A DNA stretch of 64,000 bases from contig JADGAV010000008.1 in the NCBI GenBank assembly GCA_015231825.1, positions 142,515 to 206,514 of the forward strand. The letters are read 5' to 3'. The position numbers and the translations under genes are program-made. Numbering within the stretch: position 1 is the first letter of the stretch; every line of letters begins with the position of its first letter. This DNA is from SAR324 cluster bacterium (GTDB taxonomy: Bacteria; SAR324; NAC60-12). Below, in pieces: positions 36,615 through 45,787 of this stretch. The notes beneath the pieces were generated by a model, which searched no databases, was not told the origin of the DNA, and worked only from the letters and a program-made list of their open reading frames with translations.

Positions 36615-37526
36615 TCAATGCTCCCCCATCCTGAATCCGATTTGCCCGAGATCAGCCAGCAGTTTGTTTGACACTTTTTCAGAAAGCGGATTCAGTGGAG
36701 GGAGCACGCGCCGCCACTCAGGATCATTCAGATAATCTCCTGTCACCACCTTGAGAGCAGGGATCATCGGATAAGCCTGAAGTACTGAACGGATTTCTGA
36801 AATGCGGGCCTGCAGCGCATCCGCTTCATCACTTTGCCAATTTTCATAGAGATGATGAATCCCGGCGACATTGACATTTCCGGACGCTGTAATACAACCA
36901 CGCGCTCCAGCGCGCATTCCCTGCAGCAGGAATCCTTCCGATCCGGGAAAAACATCGATTTCAGGAATTTCCCTGATAAACCGATAAGTATTGTCCCAAT
37001 CGCCTGAGCTGTCTTTGACGCCGACAACCACTGAAGGGTACGCTTTGTAGAGTTTGCTCAGCAATTCGACACTGTAGCCGACAACGGCCTGAGGAGGAAT
37101 ATGGTAAAGGTAAAGATTAAGCCGATCGTCTCCTACGGCCTGAATAACTTCGGAGACGAATCTGAAAATTCCATCATCGTTGATGGTCTTGTAATAAAAC
37201 GGAGGCAGCATTAAAGTTCCGCCACAGCCTGCAGCTACGGCCTTCGAGGTCATCCGAACAACGTCTTTGACGGCACAGCCGCCTGTGCCGGGCATCAATT
37301 TTTCTGCAGGAACACCTGATTCGAGGACCTTCTCCAGCAAATTTTCACGCTGCTCAAACGACATGGAATTGGCTTCCGATGTTGTTCCAAATATTGCAAG
37401 CCCTGCGGCCCCTTGCTCCAGTGCCCATTTGCAGAGCGAAACAAAACGTTCTGCATCAGGTTCAAAATCCGATTTGAATGGCGTCAGCACAGGGACAAGC
37501 ACGCCGTTGAAGGGTCCTCTAGACAT
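36615..37526 (-). CDS. DHDPS/NAL-family class I aldolase
   Basis: 303 residues from ATG 37526 after a perfect AAGGAGA; the longer upstream frame is not translated by this logic. The (beta/alpha)8 enzyme carries GTTSEANSM (residues 47-55), the Tyr of LYLYHIPPQ (Tyr141) and Schiff-base Lys171 in VVVGVKDSSGDW. These place it in the dihydrodipicolinate synthase/N-acetylneuraminate lyase superfamily. The classic DapA arginine and second GTTGE form are not exact, so it may be a sugar-acid or keto-acid aldolase rather than lysine-pathway DapA. It stands alone, divergent from the copper chaperone. Confidence 0.87.
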   Translation of the reverse strand: MSRGPFNGVLVPVLTPFKSDFEPDAERFVSLCKWALEQGAAGLAIFGTTSEANSMSFEQRENLLEKVLESGVPAEKLMPGTGGCAVKDVVRMTSKAVAAGCGGTLMLPPFYYKTINDDGIFRFVSEVIQAVGDDRLNLYLYHIPPQAVVGYSVELLSKLYKAYPSVVVGVKDSSGDWDNTYRFIREIPEIDVFPGSEGFLLQGMRAGARGCITASGNVNVAGIHHLYENWQSDEADALQARISEIRSVLQAYPMIPALKVVTGDYLNDPEWRRVLPPLNPLSEKVSNKLLADLGQIGFRMGEH

Positions 37527-37847
37527 ATTATTCTCCTTTACAATAGGTGATTCATATTGAATTTGAGGCCTTGGAGAGGCCGATTGCACAGTCTGCCACA
37601 AACTCTGAAAGAAAATCAAAGCTAAAAAAGCAGAAATTCTAAATCCAGGATCCACAGGAAATCCAGAGATCATGAATCCAAACTGATGACCGAAAAAGTT
37701 GATTTTCTATATTCTATTCTTTAGAATCAGAAGCGGCACCCAATCAATCACCAGGATTGGCGGAAAGCCTGGTCTGAAATCACTGACAGGACTTCTATAA
37801 AAGAAGGTACTGCCCCTTTAGAAAAAAATTTCTGAGAAGGACAATTT
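37527..37847. other. Divergent intergenic region
   Basis: About 320 bases between the aldolase and the copper-chaperone genes, AT-rich near 37690-37730 (TCTATATTCTATTCTTTAGA). It must contain both promoters. GAGAAGGACA before 37848 is the ribosome site of the chaperone. I see no other feature. Confidence 0.45.
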
Positions 37848-38447
37848 ATGAAGCTTTTATTTATTCAATTTTTAACGATCACCGTGCTAAGCTTTGGCCC
37901 GATATGGAACAAACACGCGGAACTGTTCGCTGCCGAAAAGCATCCGCCAATGACCGTAGAACAGGCGTGGGTAAGAGCTGTACCACCGGTTTCAAAAAAT
38001 TCTGCCGCCTATATGCTGCTGCACAACCACAGTGACGACGAAGATATTCTGCTTTCCGCGCAATCGGACCTGGCATCGGTCACGGAACTGCATGAAGTGG
38101 TTAAAAAAGGAGACCTGATGTCGATGCAGCCTGCAGGTCGCGTCGTGGTTCCATCGCATGGGATTTTGCCGTTGAAACCGGGTGGGATTCACATCATGCT
38201 GATCAACTTAAAATCTCCCCTCAAAACAGGAGATCAAACCACTCTTCGTTTGAAATTCAAGAACGCGGGAGAAGTGACGGTAACCGCACAAATCCTGGAA
38301 GGCATGCCTGACTCTGAACACCATCATGATTCAAAAGCACACGATGCTTCTCACACAACACACCACCATAGTGCAGAGGAACACAACAAAATTCATTCGG
38401 AACATGCTGAAGGAAAGGCTATGCACAAGCACTCTGATTCCAATTAA
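37848..38447 (+). CDS. Periplasmic copper chaperone, PCuAC family, with a His-rich tail
   Basis: 199 residues with an amino-terminal export signal (about 1-28). The PCuAC core has the metal-binding pattern: SAAYMLLHNHSDDEDILLSA, then TELHEVVKKGDLMSMQPA (His and Met ligands) and a later His-x-Met in GGIHIMLINL. Members deliver Cu(I) to the CuA site of cytochrome oxidase. The last 45 residues add a tail with about 13 His (HHHDSKAHDASHTTHHHSAE and more), which the standard family lacks and which could store or buffer Cu, Zn or Ni. No oxidase gene is adjacent. Confidence 0.9.
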   Translation: MKLLFIQFLTITVLSFGPIWNKHAELFAAEKHPPMTVEQAWVRAVPPVSKNSAAYMLLHNHSDDEDILLSAQSDLASVTELHEVVKKGDLMSMQPAGRVVVPSHGILPLKPGGIHIMLINLKSPLKTGDQTTLRLKFKNAGEVTVTAQILEGMPDSEHHHDSKAHDASHTTHHHSAEEHNKIHSEHAEGKAMHKHSDSN

Positions 38448-38599
38448 TATGAATCGGAAACAGCAATGAAACAGCAGGCAGGACGAGGCCGCAATTTTTT
38501 ACAAAATCATACAGATTTTCGCTCGACAGGCCCATCTGGTGATCTCAATAATTCGTTCACTCGATCTTTCCGGAATCAGGAATCGCAGACGGCCTTGTT

Positions 38600-39517
38600 T
38601 TATCGTTTGTTCAATGAAGTTCGATGAACCCCCCATAATTCGGTGCTGAAATAACGCTCACCAAGATCACAGAGCAGGGTCACCACAACGCCCGAGTCCA
38701 TTGCACTGATGTATTTGAGTGTGCCCGCGAGGTAGGCACCGGAGGATTGCCCCACAAAGATGCCATCTCTGGCAATTCTCAGGCAACTGGCTTTTGCTTC
38801 ATCTGCAGTCACATCAACCCATTCATTGACTAACGATTCATCAAAAATTTCCGGGACAATATCTCCCGGAGAACCAAGGGGCTTCAGACCTTCAATACCC
38901 GGCCAGACTTCCGGACGAATGCCAATAATAGTTACATCGGGATATGTTTCTCTCAATCTCCTTCCGACCCCCGTGATAGAACCTCCCGTTCCTATTCCAC
39001 AGACAAAGTGAGTGATCGGCTGTTTCACCTGCTCAATCAATTCAACGCCTGTTTCATAATAATGGGCCTGCCAGTTGTTTTTGTTGGAATACTGATCACA
39101 GAAAAAGTATTTCTCCGGATTCTCCTGATAGAGCAGGCGCACATGCCGCAGGGCTTCATCGTATCCCTTCATCGGATTGGTCTCAATCAGTTCAGCACCG
39201 TGAGCCTTCAAACGGTTTTTTCTCTCCATACTGGCGTTTCCTGGAATAACAATTTGCACACGAAATCCCATCGCTGCGCCAATCATGGCATAGGCAATGC
39301 CGGCATTTCCGCTGCTCGAGTCAAGGACGATTTTTTCAGCAGTTAATTCTCCCGAGGCCACAGCTTCTGTCAACATTCGTCGCACCGGGCGATCTTTAAT
39401 GGAGCCCCCCGGATTCATCCATTCTGCTTTTGCGAAAAGCGAAACATCAGGCTTGTTTTCATAAAGATAACTCATATCAAGCAAGGGAGTGTTTCCAATC
39501 ATGTCCAGTAGTTTCAT
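38600..39517 (-). CDS. cysM: Cysteine synthase (CysM/CysK type)
   Basis: PLP-dependent O-acetylserine sulfhydrylase or related beta-replacing enzyme, 305 residues. PLP Lys41 in MNPGGSIKDRPVRRML, the phosphate/substrate loop DSSSGNAGIAYAMIG, and the glycine-rich phosphate clamp VCGIGTGGSITGVGRRL are all present. The C-terminal part has VGQSSGAYLAGTLKY. The loop reads SSGNAG instead of the usual SSGNTG, and the length matches CysM-type enzymes. It lies divergent from a cysteine-desulfurase-like gene, so sulfur trafficking is a common theme of the pair. Sulfide, thiosulfate or homocysteine (CBS) use cannot be told apart here. Confidence 0.9.
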   Translation of the reverse strand: MKLLDMIGNTPLLDMSYLYENKPDVSLFAKAEWMNPGGSIKDRPVRRMLTEAVASGELTAEKIVLDSSSGNAGIAYAMIGAAMGFRVQIVIPGNASMERKNRLKAHGAELIETNPMKGYDEALRHVRLLYQENPEKYFFCDQYSNKNNWQAHYYETGVELIEQVKQPITHFVCGIGTGGSITGVGRRLRETYPDVTIIGIRPEVWPGIEGLKPLGSPGDIVPEIFDESLVNEWVDVTADEAKASCLRIARDGIFVGQSSGAYLAGTLKYISAMDSGVVVTLLCDLGERYFSTELWGVHRTSLNKR

Positions 39518-39738
39518 ATTTCTTCTCGTCCCGTATCCGATAACATTAAAAAAATGGTTTTACCTTTTCCTTTGCCAAAAGCTGCTATATGGATAGGTAT
39601 ACAACGTTTTTACTGATATGAACAAGATAAATGGATTCTCCTTCTGTGCAAAATTTAGAGGAAGTGCATTCGATTTGCAGTTGAAATACTTTTCTCAAAT
39701 ACTTTTGAGAGATCCTGATCACACCGTTCTTTTCAGAC

Positions 39739-41058
39739 ATGGCACATCAATCCGTTCCGGTAGGAAAAATGAAAATTCTTGATACTGATTTTGTTCGTCG
39801 TCAATTTCCGGCATTTCAACACCCCGAAACCGGTCAATGGGCCTATTTTGAAAACGCCGGTGGGAGCTATGTGCCGCAGTCAGTGATTGATCATTTGACT
39901 CGTTTTATGGTGGAAGCAAAAGTGCAGCCCTACGGCAATTCCCACCCTTCCACGGTCGCACGGACTATGATGGAAGGGAGCATTATCAGAATGTCAGAAA
40001 TGATCAATGCCGATCACAGCGAAGTTCTCGTTGGTCACTGCACAACGATGAATGTCTACATGCTTTCCCGTGCTCTGGGAAGCTGGATTCGGCCAGGCGA
40101 CGAAATCATAGTCAGCAACCAGGAGCACGAGGCCAACGCCAACGACTGGCACCGGCTTGCAGAAAACGGGGTTTCCGTCATTGAATGGAAAATGAATCCG
40201 GAAACGGCAGATCTGGAAGTTGAAGCGTTGGAAAAACTTCTTAGCAGGCGAACGCGTTTGGTATGCATGACCCACAGTTCCAATATTGTTGGCTCCGCCA
40301 ATGACGTGAAAAGAGTTGCGGAACTGGTGCATGCGAAAGGAGGGCTCCTGATGGTGGACGGCGTCTCCTATGCTCCCAACCATTCCATCGATGTCAAAGC
40401 CCTGGAGGCGGATTTTTATGTCCTCAGTTTATACAAAACCTATGGCCCTCATTTGGGCTTGCTCTATGTCAAAAAACAGCATCACGACATGCTCTCCAAT
40501 CAATATTTCAAATTTTTGTCGGCTTATAAAGACGCTCACTCCGACCCTGGTGCTCCGAACTTCCTCAGAATCGCACTCAATCCCGGCGGAGCAAATCATG
40601 AAGAGGCCGCTTGTCTGTCTGGAATCACAGACTACTATGATCGCGTCTTTCATCATCATTTTCCCGAATTGAGCGAAACGTCTAAAATTGATACTTTTCA
40701 ACGAATCGAAAAAGTATTCGACCTCTTTCAAAACCACCTGACCCGACTCTCTGAAATTTTTCTGGACTACCTGCAGTCCAACCAGCGCATTCGGTTGATT
40801 GGAAAAAATGTGGCGGACAGCACAGTTCGTTCTCCGACTTTTTCATTCACAATTGCTGGAGAGATGTCAAAACAGGATTTGGTCGCAGAACTGGCCGCAC
40901 GGAAAATTGCCATCGCAAGCGGCAATTTCTATGCGTGGCGTTGCCTTGCAGGAATCGGCATCGATCCGGACGAGGGGGTTCTTCGGGCCAGTTTCGTCCA
41001 CTACAATACCGAAGATGAAGTCCGCCATCTCTGCTCCTCCTTGAAAGAAATCATCTAA
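39739..41058 (+). CDS. Class V aminotransferase, cysteine-desulfurase-like (VC1184-like subgroup)
   Basis: 439-residue PLP enzyme of fold type I. The amino-terminal block FPAFQHPETGQWAYFENAGG, then NEVLVGHCTTMNVYMLSRAL-like helices, CMTHSSNIVGSANDVKRVAE, MVDGVSYAPNHSIDVKAL and PLP Lys233 in LSLYKTYGPHLGLLYV mark the family. The SYAPNHSIDV and YK-x-YGPH-x-G forms resemble the cysteine-desulfurase-like group rather than IscS or SufS. No obvious active-site Cys loop is seen, so desulfurase activity is not certain. It sits divergent from cysM and directly before a sirtuin gene, with 36 bases between. Confidence 0.8.
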   Translation: MAHQSVPVGKMKILDTDFVRRQFPAFQHPETGQWAYFENAGGSYVPQSVIDHLTRFMVEAKVQPYGNSHPSTVARTMMEGSIIRMSEMINADHSEVLVGHCTTMNVYMLSRALGSWIRPGDEIIVSNQEHEANANDWHRLAENGVSVIEWKMNPETADLEVEALEKLLSRRTRLVCMTHSSNIVGSANDVKRVAELVHAKGGLLMVDGVSYAPNHSIDVKALEADFYVLSLYKTYGPHLGLLYVKKQHHDMLSNQYFKFLSAYKDAHSDPGAPNFLRIALNPGGANHEEAACLSGITDYYDRVFHHHFPELSETSKIDTFQRIEKVFDLFQNHLTRLSEIFLDYLQSNQRIRLIGKNVADSTVRSPTFSFTIAGEMSKQDLVAELAARKIAIASGNFYAWRCLAGIGIDPDEGVLRASFVHYNTEDEVRHLCSSLKEII

Positions 41059-41094
41059 CCTTTGCTTTTTAAGACCACCAAAAGACGGACCGAG

Positions 41095-41865
41095 ATGGAA
41101 TCCTACTCTGAAATTGCAAATTTGCTCCGTAAGGCAAACAACGTGCTTTTTATCACTGGAGCCGGTGTTTCTGCAGATTCCGGCCTTCCGACATACCGGG
41201 GAGTCGGCGGATTATACGAAGATCAATCAACTGAAGACGGCATTCCAATTGAAGAAGCATTGAGCGGGAGAATGCTGCTAAGCCGTCCTGAGATCAGTTG
41301 GAAGTACATCTGGGAAATTGGGGCTGCGTGCCAGAAAGCATCGCATAACCGCGCGCATGAAGTGATTGCGGCGATTGAAGCAATGAAACCTGAATCCTGG
41401 GTTCTAACTCAGAATGTTGACGGCTTTCATCGAACGGCCGGGTCCAAGAACCTGATTGAAATTCATGGACATATCTTTGACCTTTTCTGTGTTCGATGCG
41501 CCTATCGAGTCGATACCAGGACTTTTTTTTCTGCCTCGGCCTCGCCTCCCGACCTACCGCCAAAATGCCCCCAATGCCAGGGATTGATCCGACCCGATGT
41601 GGTTTTATTTGAAGAACTGCTTCCAGAAAAGGAAGTTCAGAAACTGGATCAAGTGCTCGATTCTGAAATCGATATGATTTTCAGCATCGGAACAACGGCT
41701 GTTTTTCCTTACATTATCCAGCCCGTTTTAATGGCACGGAAGTCAGGAAAACCCACCGTGGAAATCAATCCTGCTCTCACGGACCTCAGCAATCTGGTGG
41801 ACTATCATCTCAAAACCGGGGCAGCCGAGGCCATGGATCGTCTCTGGAAGATGCTTCAAAACTGA
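41095..41865 (+). CDS. cobB: Sir2-family NAD-dependent protein deacylase
   Basis: 256 residues from ATG 41095; a TTG at 41062 is less likely. NAD-binding block TGAGVSADSGLPTYRGVGGL, LTQNVDGFHRTAGS, catalytic His124 in IEIHGHIFDL, a four-Cys zinc site (Cys132, 135, 158, 161) and RPDVVLFEELLPE, then SIGTTAVFPY. All the residues needed for activity are there. It would remove acyl groups from lysines using NAD+. The gene follows the class V aminotransferase closely, suggesting an operon. The class (acetyl versus succinyl) cannot be set: the Tyr-Arg pair of desuccinylases is not obvious. Confidence 0.93.
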   Translation: MESYSEIANLLRKANNVLFITGAGVSADSGLPTYRGVGGLYEDQSTEDGIPIEEALSGRMLLSRPEISWKYIWEIGAACQKASHNRAHEVIAAIEAMKPESWVLTQNVDGFHRTAGSKNLIEIHGHIFDLFCVRCAYRVDTRTFFSASASPPDLPPKCPQCQGLIRPDVVLFEELLPEKEVQKLDQVLDSEIDMIFSIGTTAVFPYIIQPVLMARKSGKPTVEINPALTDLSNLVDYHLKTGAAEAMDRLWKMLQN

Positions 41866-42129
41866 AAAATCAGGAGTTTTGAGTTCGCTCGCTGCACCAA
41901 TTTTCCGGATCGAAATCTTTTCCTGTAAAATTCAGGATTGAATTTGGCAATCGAATATTACCGGGAATAACTGAGTCCCTGCGAAGTTTCCTTGAGCGCC
42001 ATCAGGAGCATTTCGAGAAGAAATATTGTTTCATTGACCACACGGAGAGTGATTCCCATCTCGAATAATGCTTTGACATCTGTTTGCAATCAAACTAAAT
42101 TCACTGAAATTATAACCAAAAAAAGGACT

Positions 42130-43599
42130 ATGAAGACAAAATCAAAAATACTTTGCACCCTGGGGCCGAGCACGAGCGAAGTCGCACAAATAAAAGAAAT
42201 GGTTCAATCAGGGATGGATTCAGTCAGAATCAATTTTTCCCATGGCAACATGGAAAATAAAGTGAAACTCTTCTCAAGAGTTCGTGAAGTTGACCCCACA
42301 ATCGCAATCCTTTGTGATATCCAGGGCCCAAAAATTCGGGTGGGAAACTTTCCCAAAGAAGGAGTGTTTCTTCGACGCGGATTCAATACAACAATCACAA
42401 CAGAAGAGGTTCTCGGAAATGAAAAGCGCTTTTCCATCTCCTACAAGAAATTACCGGAAGAAGTGCAAAGCGGAGATTTGATCTTCATCAACGATGGCAT
42501 CATCTCCCTAAAAGTAGAGTCGATAAACGGGACTGAAATCAATTGCCGCTGTATCACCGGAGGTATGGTCTTTTCACAAAAAGGCGTCAATTTGCCTTCC
42601 ACAAAAATTTCTCTGAGCATACCCACTGAAAAAGATCTTGTTGATCTGGAAAAAATTGCTGAATTGGACCCAGAATATCTTGCACTCTCATTTGTGGGGT
42701 CAGCCAGGGATGTCAAAGGAATTCGAGAAAAATTGGAGTTGATGGGAAATGGCAAAATTAAACTGATCTCAAAAATCGAACGTCCTGTCGCGGTTAAAAA
42801 TTTTGATGAGATCCTGGAGGTATCCGATGGAATAATGGTGGCCCGCGGGGATTTGGGGGTAGAGATCCCGGCTGAAGAAGTTCCTCCCCTTCAAAAAGAG
42901 ATGATTCAAAAATGCAACATCGTCGGAAAACCCGTTATTGTCGCCACACAGATGCTTGAATCCATGGTCAAAAACTCAGTTCCTACACGCGCAGAAGTTT
43001 CTGATGTTTTCAATGCCATTGTAGATGGAGCGGATGCCGTGATGTTGAGCGCGGAAACAGCGTCAGGAGATTTTCCCTTAGATGCGGTTCGCACCATGAA
43101 AAAAGTGATGGCCAATGCGGATAATCATGTTTTGAGTACAAATTTTCCAGATATTGCATCAAAAAAGGAGAGCTACTCTGAAATTATCGGCAGCCTGGCC
43201 TGTTCCGCTGCAAGAGAATTCATCAATCAAAAGCAGGAAAACACAAAAATTCTCTGCTTAACTCACAGCGGATATACAGCTCGGATGGTCTCCAAGAACA
43301 GACCGCCTCTTCCCATCATTGCAGTCACTGCGGAGCCGCGAACAGCGAGGGAGCTTCATTTGCAGTGGGGGGTACAGCCTGTACTCAAACCCGAATCCAC
43401 CAGCACCAATAAACAGCGCCTGCGTCTCATCAAATCCATCAGGATCTGTCACAATCAGGGGATTTTAAAAGAAGACGAGATGGTCATTGTTGTTGGAAAT
43501 TTCCTGACTTTGCCTTCCCGTACAAATATGCTTTCAATCCTCTACATCCAGGATGTTCTTAACATGGAAAGCCAGGATCAAGATCTTACCAACCCTTAG
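42130..43599 (+). CDS. pyk: Pyruvate kinase
   Basis: 489 residues from ATG 42130 with AAAGGA upstream; the open frame before it is non-coding. Converts phosphoenolpyruvate and ADP to pyruvate and ATP. Motifs: TKSKILCTLGPSTSEV at the start, SVRINFSHG, the signature with catalytic Lys in KLISKIERPVAVKNFDEILE, and MVARGDLGVEIP followed by VIVATQMLESM and SDVFNAIVDGADAVMLSAETA. The C-terminal allosteric domain is complete. Both the B domain and the effector domain are of normal length. It is monocistronic as far as can be seen. Confidence 0.96.
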   Translation: MKTKSKILCTLGPSTSEVAQIKEMVQSGMDSVRINFSHGNMENKVKLFSRVREVDPTIAILCDIQGPKIRVGNFPKEGVFLRRGFNTTITTEEVLGNEKRFSISYKKLPEEVQSGDLIFINDGIISLKVESINGTEINCRCITGGMVFSQKGVNLPSTKISLSIPTEKDLVDLEKIAELDPEYLALSFVGSARDVKGIREKLELMGNGKIKLISKIERPVAVKNFDEILEVSDGIMVARGDLGVEIPAEEVPPLQKEMIQKCNIVGKPVIVATQMLESMVKNSVPTRAEVSDVFNAIVDGADAVMLSAETASGDFPLDAVRTMKKVMANADNHVLSTNFPDIASKKESYSEIIGSLACSAAREFINQKQENTKILCLTHSGYTARMVSKNRPPLPIIAVTAEPRTARELHLQWGVQPVLKPESTSTNKQRLRLIKSIRICHNQGILKEDEMVIVVGNFLTLPSRTNMLSILYIQDVLNMESQDQDLTNP

Positions 43600-43798
43600 T
43601 TTTCTGTTTCCGCAGTGCATTCAATGAAAACGGTTTTAGTGAAACCACGAATTGGCTCCCACTGATTGTTTCCCGGTCGGCAGCATCAGCAGAGCCTTTC
43701 CTAACGGCTTTGGGCTCAATTCGGAATACGCACAATTTGTCTCGAACGTTCTTCTTTATAAGCCACCAGGGTGCAGCGATCCGCAATTTTCACATTGC

Positions 43799-45520
43799 TC
43801 ACAGAAAAACACCGTCAGCGTTGACGGCGTTGAGCTGATTCCCATCCGGGCTCCGATCGTCTGGAATCCACGGAGACAAACAAGTCCGGTTCTTTAGACA
43901 GGGATCCGTCAGGCTGCGTAAAAATGCAGCCAAATCACTGATTTCATTTCGATTCAAATTGATTCTCGGCAGCAGGCTTTGACCGTTTCGGCGATCGTTC
44001 TGCAATTTACTCAGGGATTTCCGAGAATTCTGCAGGGCATTGGGATACAACCGCTCACAATCCTCAATCAATTCGAATTGAGGGATTGCACACCAGGCAC
44101 CATTTCTGAAATAAGCATTCACGGACTGCTCAGGATTGTTATAATGAGCAATCACTTGTTCCAGAGTCCGGTATGCTCCTGAATGCGTGAAAGGGGCCGT
44201 CATTTCGACATTCAGCAGTGAAGCGGTTCGAAAACGGTACCGATCGCCCGGGTTTCCGGTGACCCGTTCCCTGCCATAGTCTTCATCACCCGTTTGACCG
44301 TCGCCGCTTCCCGGCCCGATTTGGGGAAAGCCGATGCTGTGGTGCAGGCCATCGGATAAATTAGGACCGCGGTGACAACGGGAACACCCGGCCCCACCGT
44401 TTTGAGGAGGAGAAAAGAATAAGATCGCGCCGCGTTTGGCATCATCGCTCAATGCCTGATTGTCCCCAGCGACATAGGCATGCCAGGGGTTGCGGACGAA
44501 CACCATCGAACGCTCAAATTCAGCAATGGCAGCCGCAATATTGCGGAAAGTGATTAAAGATTCGGCATCGGCCCGTGAATCAAACGCGGACTGGAAAGAC
44601 TGGAGCCACAAATTGGGATCCAATTCTCCGGATCCTTCCCCATAGTCACCGATTCTTGCCGCCAAATGTCGGCGAATCTCCTCATTGCTGCTCCCTTTTT
44701 CAAAATCTTCACTGCGCATTTCCGCAGCAGCAGTCACGGGAAAAAGAGCCTGAGCGGCAGGAAGGTTGGAACCGGCATTCAAATCTGCCGCTCCAAAGCC
44801 ACTGTCAGGCGTGCTGATTCCAGAAGCAGTGCCGTTGCGGCGTGCCTCTCCCCCCAGACTTTCCACTCTGGAATCCCAAAACATGCCTCGATCCCATAGC
44901 CCTGAATTGAACACGGTGGGCGCATTCCGTCCAACAAGAGGCCCGTCTGAAGCCAGTGAACGCCCCAAACCCAGCAAGTCCGGATTTTGCGCATCGACAC
45001 CGATGGAGAGAGCCAGATCGTCCCCGCCTCCGAGGCTCGGGTGGTGACAGCTTGCACATGCCGTGTCCATTCCTCCTCCCAGGCTTTTGCTGTAAAACAG
45101 CTGCATACCCAGTTGGGAGAGCGGAGACGAAATCGAGGGAAGGTTCCTCCCGCGTTCCGGATTTGCATTGAGATTATTGATGCGGATCAAATTGCGCAGG
45201 GAACTGTCTAAATTTCCATTGGCGGTAAATCCATTGTTGTTGCCATTGGGGGGGAGATTCCCCTGGTCGGCTGTTCCAGGACGATTTGTTCCATTGAAAT
45301 CAGGATTGTTGTTCTGCGGCAAAGGAGTGTTGCGAGGCCGCCTCCGTTCATTTTCCGCAATCGCCTGAACGAGTTCGCTGCCGGACGAATTTTGTCCCGG
45401 ATTGTCGTCTGGCGAACAGGCAGTGATCCCAATCGATCCGAATAGAACAAGCAGAATCAATAATTGGCTTCGCTGAAATCTCTTTTTCAAAAAAAGTGCA
45501 GTGCCTGGATTTTTGCTCAT
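43799..45520 (-). CDS. Di-heme cytochrome c peroxidase / MauG-like lipoprotein
   Basis: 573 residues from ATG 45520, which has GGAG six bases upstream. The signal peptide ends in a lipobox (GITAC, Cys35), so the protein is a lipoprotein. An Asn/Pro/Gly-rich linker of about 70-80 residues follows (RPRNTPLPQNNNPDFNGTNR). Two c-type heme sites are visible: C-A-S-C-H at about residue 155 and C-S-R-C-H at about 379. After the second comes TASLLNVEMTAPFTHSGAYR, typical of the CcpA/MauG fold. The family reduces hydrogen peroxide or carries out protein modification. The length is above the usual 320-380 residues. It stands alone. Confidence 0.9.
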   Translation of the reverse strand: MSKNPGTALFLKKRFQRSQLLILLVLFGSIGITACSPDDNPGQNSSGSELVQAIAENERRRPRNTPLPQNNNPDFNGTNRPGTADQGNLPPNGNNNGFTANGNLDSSLRNLIRINNLNANPERGRNLPSISSPLSQLGMQLFYSKSLGGGMDTACASCHHPSLGGGDDLALSIGVDAQNPDLLGLGRSLASDGPLVGRNAPTVFNSGLWDRGMFWDSRVESLGGEARRNGTASGISTPDSGFGAADLNAGSNLPAAQALFPVTAAAEMRSEDFEKGSSNEEIRRHLAARIGDYGEGSGELDPNLWLQSFQSAFDSRADAESLITFRNIAAAIAEFERSMVFVRNPWHAYVAGDNQALSDDAKRGAILFFSPPQNGGAGCSRCHRGPNLSDGLHHSIGFPQIGPGSGDGQTGDEDYGRERVTGNPGDRYRFRTASLLNVEMTAPFTHSGAYRTLEQVIAHYNNPEQSVNAYFRNGAWCAIPQFELIEDCERLYPNALQNSRKSLSKLQNDRRNGQSLLPRINLNRNEISDLAAFLRSLTDPCLKNRTCLSPWIPDDRSPDGNQLNAVNADGVFL

Positions 45521-45787
45521 ATCAAACTCCATGAAAGGTTGAAAGTGGAGTTCACTTCTTCATTTTTCATACCTCAAAATTTCAGTTCACCTATCAATCT
45601 GTTTTCATTGACTTAAAAGCCCCATCCCGATTTTTCAGCCGAGAGGACAATGGAAAATCTGTTTTGAGAAAATAAATCTCTTTCGGCATTACCTTTCTCT
45701 TTTCTTATATTGTTTTTTCATGAGACTGAAACAGCAAAAGCCCCGGATGCTTTTCAAATCGTCAGGAGACTGCCGGGAACCAGTCAA

